A DNA stretch of 64,000 bases from Burkholderia pyrrocinia (GTDB lineage Bacteria; Pseudomonadota; Gammaproteobacteria; Burkholderiales; Burkholderiaceae), in assembly GCF_003330765.1 (NCBI RefSeq), contig NZ_CP024902.1:3534001-3598000 (forward strand), given 5' to 3'. This document shows positions 59,020 to 64,000 of the stretch, piece after piece. How positions within the stretch are numbered: the first letter of the stretch is position 1; every line of letters starts with the position of its first letter. The translations under genes were made by a program, and so were the position numbers. The notes beneath the pieces were generated by a model. The model had not been told where the DNA came from. It saw nothing but the letters and a program-made list of their open reading frames with translations, and did no database searches.

Positions 59020-59748
59020 TTACGCGCGCGCGGTTTTCTCCCGCGCCGCCTTGCCCGTCGCGGGCAGCCCCTGCTCGTGCATGCGACGCATCCGCGCGAG
59101 GCCGTGCGCAACGTGCTCGCGCACGAGCGCGACGGCCTTCTCCTGGTCGCCGCCCGCGAGCGCCTGCACGATCTTGTCGTGCTCGGCCGCAGACACGGCG
59201 ATCGCATCCTCCTCGGCCTCGATCGCGGCCTGGCGCAGCAGGCCGAGCTGGCGCACGAGCCGGCGGTAGGTGTCGGTGAGGTGCGTATTGCCGACGCCGA
59301 CGACCATCGCGTCGTGGAACTGCACGTTCAGCTCGGTATAGCGCGTGACGTCGTGCGTCTTCGCGGCGTCCTTCATCGACTGGATGATGCCCTTCAGCAC
59401 CTTCAGCGTGTCGGGAGAAATGCGCTTCGCGAGCGCGCGCGCGACCGATTCGTCGAGCATCGCGCGCACTTCGTAAATCTCCTCGGCCTCGCGCAGCGGC
59501 ACGACGCGCACGGTCACGCCGCGATTCTTCTCGTTGCGCAGCAAGCCGGCCTGTTCGAGCGCGCGGAACGCTTCGCGCACGGGGCCGCGCGACACGTTCA
59601 GCTTCGTCGCGATCTCGACTTCGTTGAGCTTCTCGCCGGGTGCGTATTCGCCGGAGACGATCGCGCGCTCGAGCATGTCCTGGACAATCATCGCGAGCGA
59701 CTGGCTTTGCAGGAGTTCGATGGCGCTGAGCGCGTTCGAGGCAGTCAT
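59020..59748 (-). CDS. GntR-family (FCD) regulator, probable phn regulator
   Basis: It has 242 residues. The N-terminal winged helix (about 15-75) includes LERAIVSGEYAPGEKLNEVEIATKLNVSRGPVREAFRALEQAGLL. A FCD effector domain follows, with metal-binding positions in LNVQFHDAMV and AAEHDKIVQAL. It sits at the end of the phn locus and likely controls it. A consensus promoter lies just upstream. I chose ATG 59748 (MTASNALSA). Confidence 0.9.
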   Translation of the reverse strand: MTASNALSAIELLQSQSLAMIVQDMLERAIVSGEYAPGEKLNEVEIATKLNVSRGPVREAFRALEQAGLLRNEKNRGVTVRVVPLREAEEIYEVRAMLDESVARALAKRISPDTLKVLKGIIQSMKDAAKTHDVTRYTELNVQFHDAMVVGVGNTHLTDTYRRLVRQLGLLRQAAIEAEEDAIAVSAAEHDKIVQALAGGDQEKAVALVREHVAHGLARMRRMHEQGLPATGKAAREKTARA

Positions 59749-59808
59749 GGTCGGGCAGGCAGCGGGGCTGCGGGTGAAAACGAGGGCGCCATATCGGCGA
59801 ATGATCGT

Positions 59809-59837
59809 TATATACCCTCGGCCCGACACATTGTCAA
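59809..59837 (-). promoter_or_regulatory. Promoter of the GntR gene
   Basis: On the minus strand TTGACA (59832-59837) and TATATA (59809-59814) are 17 bases apart, about 60 bases before the start codon. The -35 region reads GTTGACAAT, identical to the minus-strand phnA promoter -35 region, hinting at a shared operator. Confidence 0.8.
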
Positions 59838-59943
59838 CAGTTTTCAGTTTCCAAAAACCAATTCCGCCTGCCGGCATGCAACCGGCAGGCGGCTGTCGCG
59901 CGTCAGGCCGACCTCGCCCGAACCGCGCGACGTGTGCCGGCCG

Positions 59944-62115
59944 TCAGGCCGGGTGCTTCACCGGCCCCGGATCGCTGTGGCTCGGCCGGCCCGTCTCGAC
60001 GTGGCCCGCGAAGCGGCGCACGACCTTGTCGTCGCCGCCGCGCAGCGTCGTCGCGGTGATCGTCAGATCGTACCAGCCGTGGCTCGACGACAGCTCGAAG
60101 TGATCCTCGACGCGCTCGCCCGGCTCCAGCGTGTAGGTCTTCGCGTGCGCATGGCTGTACGCGTTGTCGACCGTCACGCGGCACGTCGCGCGCCCGCTGT
60201 TGCGCAGCTGCAGGTACACGTGGCGGTTGCTCACGTCGTAGCCGATCTTCGCTTCGGGGTTCGCGTGGCGGCCGTCCGCCGCGAGCCGCGTGTTGCCCTG
60301 GAACTCGCACAGATAACCGTTCGGGCCATACGCCGCGAGATGGTAATCGCCGCGCGCGGCCGACGTGCTCCACGTGTCGACGAAGCGGTCGTGCGCGGAC
60401 ACCGCGTAGCGGCGCGGCGGCGTCGCCGGGTTGCGGCGGTCGTACACGTAGAACGCCGCGCCCGCATCGCCGGAGTTGGCGAAGTCGAGCGATACGGTGT
60501 CGTCGTGTCCGCTCACGCGGCTGTGCACGAACAACTCGTACGGCAGCGCGCGCGCGGGCCGCGTGCCGGGCTCCTGCGCCGGCATCGACTGCTGCGCGGG
60601 CACCTGGTACGCCTGGCCGGCCGTCGCGATGTGCTGCGGCACCGTGAAGCTCACCGTGCGCGTGTCGGGGCGCGCGGAGAAGTCGAACGCCGACGTGAGG
60701 TCGCCGCAGATCGACCGGCGCCATGCGCTGATGTTCGGCTCCTGCACGCCGAAGCGCGCTTCGAGGAAACGCAACACCGACGTATGGTCGAACGTCTCCG
60801 AGCAGACCCAGCCGCCCTTCGTCCACGGCGAGATGATGATCAGCGGCACGCGCGGCCCGAGGCCGATCGGCTGGATGCCGCCCGGGTCCGCGCCCGGCAC
60901 GAGCGGGCTCATCTCGCCCGGGTACTTGTTCAGGTCGAGCAGCTCGTCGCCGAGGTTCGACAGCAGGTTCGACGACACGATCCCCTGGCCGTTGACGCCG
61001 CTCGTCACCGGCGGCACCGGCGGCACGACGTGGTCGAACAGCCCGTCGTTCTCGTCGTAGTTGAGGATGAACACCGTCTTCGCCCACACCTCGGGGTTCG
61101 ACGTCAGCGCCTCGAGCACCGTGTTGATGTAGAACGCGCCGTCGGTCGGCGACGCCTGCGGGTGCTCGCTGTATTTGTACGGCGCGACGATCCACGACAC
61201 CTGCGGCAGCCGGTTGGCCTGCACGTCGGCCTTCAGCTCCGCGAGCGTATGGTCCGACGCGCCCTTGTCGACCAGCGGGCCGCTCGCGCCTTCCTTCACC
61301 TGGAAGCGCTTGAAGAACATCAGCGAGTTGTCGGTGTAGTTGTCGGTCGGGTCGCCCGGGATGCCCGTGCCGCCCTGGTACACCTTCCAGCTGACCTTCG
61401 CGTTCTCGAGGCGTTCGGCGTAGGTCGTCCACGTGTAGCCGTTCACGTCGTCGCGCTCGCCGATGCCCGGGCCGTTCGGCGGATTGCCGTAGATGTTGCG
61501 CGGGTCGACCGTGCCGGTCCACAGGTAGATGCGGTTCGGCGCCGTGTCGGCGTGCGCAGAGCAGAAGTACGAATCGCAGATCGTGAACGCGTCGGCCAAT
61601 GCGTAGTGGTACGTGAGATCCTGGCGCTTCAGGTAGCCCATCGTCAGCACGTCCTGCTTCTGGTTCACCCACTGGTCCCACTGGCCGTTGTTCCAGGACA
61701 GGTGGCCGCTGCTCCAGCCGTGGTTCGTGCCCGGCTGGAATTCGGTCGTCTGCTTCGGATCGAGGTAGAACGGCAGTACGTACGGCGCAGACGGATCGAG
61801 GCCGCGCGAATGGTAGTTCTTCGTGAACGCCGACGCCGGCGGCTGCTGCCACACCGGTGCGCCGCTCGGCAGCAGATGCGGGCGCGGGTCGTTGAAGCCC
61901 CGCACGCCGCGCAGCCCGCCGAAGTAATGGTCGAACGAACGGTTTTCCTGCATGAAGATCACGACGTGTTCCACGTCGCGGATCGTGCCGGTGCGATAGG
62001 CGGCCGGCATCGCCAGCGCGTTGCGGATCGCGGGCGGGAAGCCCGCGTAGGCGGCCATCGCGCCGGCCGACTGGGCAGCGAGGCGCAGGAAATCGCGTCG
62101 ATTGTTCGAGGACAT
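59944..62115 (-). CDS. plcN: Phosphocholine-specific phospholipase C, Tat-exported
   Basis: It has 723 residues. The N-terminal NNRRDFLRLAAQSAGAMAA is a twin-arginine signal. The phosphoesterase domain begins HVVIFMQENRSFDHYFGG with the metal-binding Glu-Asn pair, and carries DSYFCSAH, ILNYDENDGLFDHVVPP and FDHTSVLRFLEARFG motifs. The last 200 residues are two C-terminal DUF756-type beta domains. It hydrolyses phosphatidylcholine or sphingomyelin outside the cell. Haemolytic (PlcH) versus non-haemolytic type cannot be settled by eye, so the symbol is tentative. Confidence 0.9.
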   Translation of the reverse strand: MSSNNRRDFLRLAAQSAGAMAAYAGFPPAIRNALAMPAAYRTGTIRDVEHVVIFMQENRSFDHYFGGLRGVRGFNDPRPHLLPSGAPVWQQPPASAFTKNYHSRGLDPSAPYVLPFYLDPKQTTEFQPGTNHGWSSGHLSWNNGQWDQWVNQKQDVLTMGYLKRQDLTYHYALADAFTICDSYFCSAHADTAPNRIYLWTGTVDPRNIYGNPPNGPGIGERDDVNGYTWTTYAERLENAKVSWKVYQGGTGIPGDPTDNYTDNSLMFFKRFQVKEGASGPLVDKGASDHTLAELKADVQANRLPQVSWIVAPYKYSEHPQASPTDGAFYINTVLEALTSNPEVWAKTVFILNYDENDGLFDHVVPPVPPVTSGVNGQGIVSSNLLSNLGDELLDLNKYPGEMSPLVPGADPGGIQPIGLGPRVPLIIISPWTKGGWVCSETFDHTSVLRFLEARFGVQEPNISAWRRSICGDLTSAFDFSARPDTRTVSFTVPQHIATAGQAYQVPAQQSMPAQEPGTRPARALPYELFVHSRVSGHDDTVSLDFANSGDAGAAFYVYDRRNPATPPRRYAVSAHDRFVDTWSTSAARGDYHLAAYGPNGYLCEFQGNTRLAADGRHANPEAKIGYDVSNRHVYLQLRNSGRATCRVTVDNAYSHAHAKTYTLEPGERVEDHFELSSSHGWYDLTITATTLRGGDDKVVRRFAGHVETGRPSHSDPGPVKHPA

Positions 62116-62345
62116 GGAGAGGACCCTGTGGTCGGTAGGAGTGGGGCGCCGGTCGAGCGGGGCCGGCGGTCGGTGCGTTGCCGCTATTACCCCGCACCGG
62201 CATGTCCCGGCCGTGACCGGTTCCAACAGGTTTCTTGCGGTCACCCCCAGCTTTTTTTCGAAGTGGCGCACGACGCGTCTTTCATGCGGCCGACACATGC
62301 CTGCGCTACGCTGACGCGCGATGAAGAGGGGGGAGAAGTCGAGTC

Positions 62346-63254
62346 GTGTTCGATCAGCTGAAGGCGTTCCACGCGACCGTCCGGCAGGGCAGCATCACGC
62401 GCGCCGCGCGCCACCTGGGCGTGAGCCAGCCGACGATTGCCGCGCAGATCCGGCAGGTCGAGCAGTTGTACGGCGTCGAGCTGTTCTACCGCAGCGGCCG
62501 CAAGCTCGAAGTCACCGAGACGGGCATCGAGCTGCTGCCGCTCGTCGAGAAGATGATCGCGCTCGAGGCGCAGGCCGACATCATGCTGCGCAACGTCGGC
62601 GGCCTGTTCGAAGGCCACTTGCGGATCGGCGCGACGGGGCCGTACTACATCATGGACGCGGTCGGCCGCTTCTCGAACGCGCATCCGTCGATCGCGCTCA
62701 CGTGCCGGATCGGCAACTCCGAGGAGATCCTGCAGGCGCTGCAGGAATTCCGCATCGATCTCGCCGTCTCGTCGCAGCGCAACGACGCCGAAGGCCTCGA
62801 ACGCAAGGTGATCTCGACCGATCCGCTGGTGCTCGTCGTGCATCGCACCCATCCGCTCGCGCGTTTCGACGCGATCGATCCAGTGCAGCTCGCCGACGTG
62901 CGGCTGCTGATTCGGGAAGAAGGTTCGGTTACGCGCCGCTGCACGGAGACGATCCTCGCGGCGGCCGGCATCGCGGCCGCGTCGGTCGCCGAGATCGGCA
63001 GCCGCGAAGCGATCCGCGAGGCGATCCTGCATGGTGTGGGCGGCAGCCTGTTTCCGCTCGGCGAGGCCGAACGCCATCCGGACCTGCGCGTCGTCGCGCT
63101 GCGCGGCGTCGACACGACGATCGACGAATATGTGTACTACCTGAAGGCGCGCCGCCAGAGCCCGGCGATCGATGCGTTCCTCGCGTGCATCCTGCCGGCG
63201 GAGCACGCAACGATCGATGCAAAGCGTGCAACGCGGCGGGTGAACGCGCGCTGA
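62346..63254 (+). CDS. LysR-family transcriptional regulator
   Basis: It has 302 residues, the usual length. The winged helix is at residues 1-60 (GSITRAARHLGVSQPTIAAQIRQVE), and the effector domain starts near 90 (GHLRIGATGPYYIMD). The branch resembles CysB/CbI-like or phosphonate-linked LysR proteins, but no ligand is evident. It starts with GTG, preceded by AGGGGGGAGA. It is divergent from the phospholipase C gene across 230 bases; a link to phosphate or phosphonate use is plausible from position only. Confidence 0.9.
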   Translation: MFDQLKAFHATVRQGSITRAARHLGVSQPTIAAQIRQVEQLYGVELFYRSGRKLEVTETGIELLPLVEKMIALEAQADIMLRNVGGLFEGHLRIGATGPYYIMDAVGRFSNAHPSIALTCRIGNSEEILQALQEFRIDLAVSSQRNDAEGLERKVISTDPLVLVVHRTHPLARFDAIDPVQLADVRLLIREEGSVTRRCTETILAAAGIAAASVAEIGSREAIREAILHGVGGSLFPLGEAERHPDLRVVALRGVDTTIDEYVYYLKARRQSPAIDAFLACILPAEHATIDAKRATRRVNAR

Positions 63255-63365
63255 GCCGCCACGCGTTCACCGGTTGCGCGCTTTTTTTCGTGCATTTTTT
63301 GGCGCTTGTCCTCGCGCCTTCCCTCGTCTTTTCCTCGTGCCTTCCTTCTCGCGTCCGGCCACGCG

Positions 63366-64000
63366 TCACTTCGGCAGCGCCGGAATCATCCACGTCAGCA
63401 CGTGCTGCTGCAGGAACACGAGCACGCCGAGCAGCAGCGTGAGAATCACGCTGTGCCAGAAGGTGCGCGCGAACACGACGCCTTCCTGCCCCTTCAGGTC
63501 CGTCGTCGACACGCCCGTCGCGATGTTCTGCGGCGAGATCATCTTGCCCATCACGCCGCCGGACGAGTTGGTCGCGGCCATCAGCACGGGATCGAGGCCG
63601 AGCTGCCTGGCGGCGACAACCTGCAGGTTGCCGAACAGCGCGTTGCCCGACGTGTCGCTGCCGGACAGGAACACGGCGATCCAGCCGAGCGACGCGGATA
63701 CCAGCGGGAACAGCGCGCCCGTCGACGCGACGCCCGTGCCGAGCGTGTAGCTGATCCCCGAGTAGTTCAGCAGGTACCCGAGCCCGACGATCATCATCAC
63801 CGTGACGATCGCGATCCAGGTCTGCCGCCACGTCTTGACCACGCATTCGAGGAACGCGCCGGGGCCGGTGCGCGTCAGCGCGGCCGTGATGATCGCCGAC
63901 AGGAGGATCGCGGTGCCCGTGCCGAGCGGCTGGAAGTCCCAGATCGCCGCATACGGCTTGTGGTACAGCGACACGAACACCGCGTTGTGCAGGCCCGGCC
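63366..64000 (-). CDS. lldP: L-lactate permease, C-terminal part
   Basis: The last 211 residues of an L-lactate permease (LctP family) run off the window edge, so its start is outside. Visible features are the PLGTGTAILLSAI helix, GLGYLLNYSGISYTLG, the FLSGSDTSGNALFGNLQ segment characteristic of the family, SSGGVMGKMISPQNIATG, and the closing membrane helix. The frame stays open through 64000. Full-length relatives have about 550-570 residues. Confidence 0.92.
   Translation of the reverse strand, partial: PGLHNAVFVSLYHKPYAAIWDFQPLGTGTAILLSAIITAALTRTGPGAFLECVVKTWRQTWIAIVTVMMIVGLGYLLNYSGISYTLGTGVASTGALFPLVSASLGWIAVFLSGSDTSGNALFGNLQVVAARQLGLDPVLMAATNSSGGVMGKMISPQNIATGVSTTDLKGQEGVVFARTFWHSVILTLLLGVLVFLQQHVLTWMIPALPK

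Noticed and set aside
59011..62361. 1116-codon plus-strand frame opposite gntR and the phospholipase C gene
   Set aside because: It spans two well-supported minus-strand genes and their intergenic region, and its composition is that of antisense GC-rich sequence.

Overview
The window is GC-rich, densely coded bacterial chromosome. Gene content and protein sequences point to Burkholderia, most likely the Burkholderia cepacia complex. The clues are metXW, an atypical QueE with a CX14CX2C radical-SAM motif as described for Burkholderia, the gatCAB / mreBCD-mrdAB divergent pair, a def-fmt-lysE-htpX-rsmB-DUF4390-ntrY-regulator run, and an aminoethylphosphonate (phn) locus. Housekeeping genes suggest the main chromosome. 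Species cannot be fixed by eye.

Layout. 1-2367: 3' part of an autotransporter. 2500-4444: a probable SAM-II riboswitch followed by metX-metW. 4578-7041: AmpG-type permease overlapping an M48-like protein whose HExxH motif lacks the Glu. 7063-9310: AraC regulator divergent from a zinc alcohol dehydrogenase. 9413-11661: a lower-GC, fully overlapping four-gene cassette (PAAR, PAAR with a C-terminal extension, SleB-like peptidoglycan hydrolase, secreted protein), read as an orphan type VI secretion effector-immunity module. 11989-17097: xthA, ppk2, gatB, gatA, gatC on the minus strand. 17468-23734: mreB-mreC-mreD-mrdA-rodA cell-elongation operon. 23828-27614: Sel1-repeat protein, HpcH/HpaI aldolase, queD, queE, queC. 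27952-28027: tRNA-Phe. 28089-36654: a long minus-strand run from def down to an NtrY-like kinase and its response regulator. 36885-41400: dprA, a thioredoxin-like protein and topB. 41531-45349: LysR regulator, hydroxyacid dehydrogenase, patatin and thioesterase.

45540-47438 is a small islet. An intact tRNA-Lys(CUU) is followed by a two-gene PIN toxin-antitoxin operon and then by a 45-bp copy of the tRNA 3' half (one mismatch), each copy followed by its own terminator. No integrase gene is present. The toxin-antitoxin operon is preceded by a perfect 26-bp hairpin. 47768-49266 holds a DUF3592 protein, a CGNR zinc-finger gene remnant and a small secreted protein.

49356-59748 is a complete 2-aminoethylphosphonate catabolism locus. 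It comprises phnY and phnA on the minus strand, divergent from transporter genes (binding protein, ATPase, fused permease), phnW and an FAD-dependent oxidoreductase, and it ends with a convergent GntR regulator. PhnW makes phosphonoacetaldehyde, PhnY oxidises it to phosphonoacetate and PhnA releases acetate and phosphate. The two arms start from overlapping divergent promoters at 52155-52188. The window closes with a Tat-exported phospholipase C, a divergent LysR regulator and the C-terminal part of an L-lactate permease.
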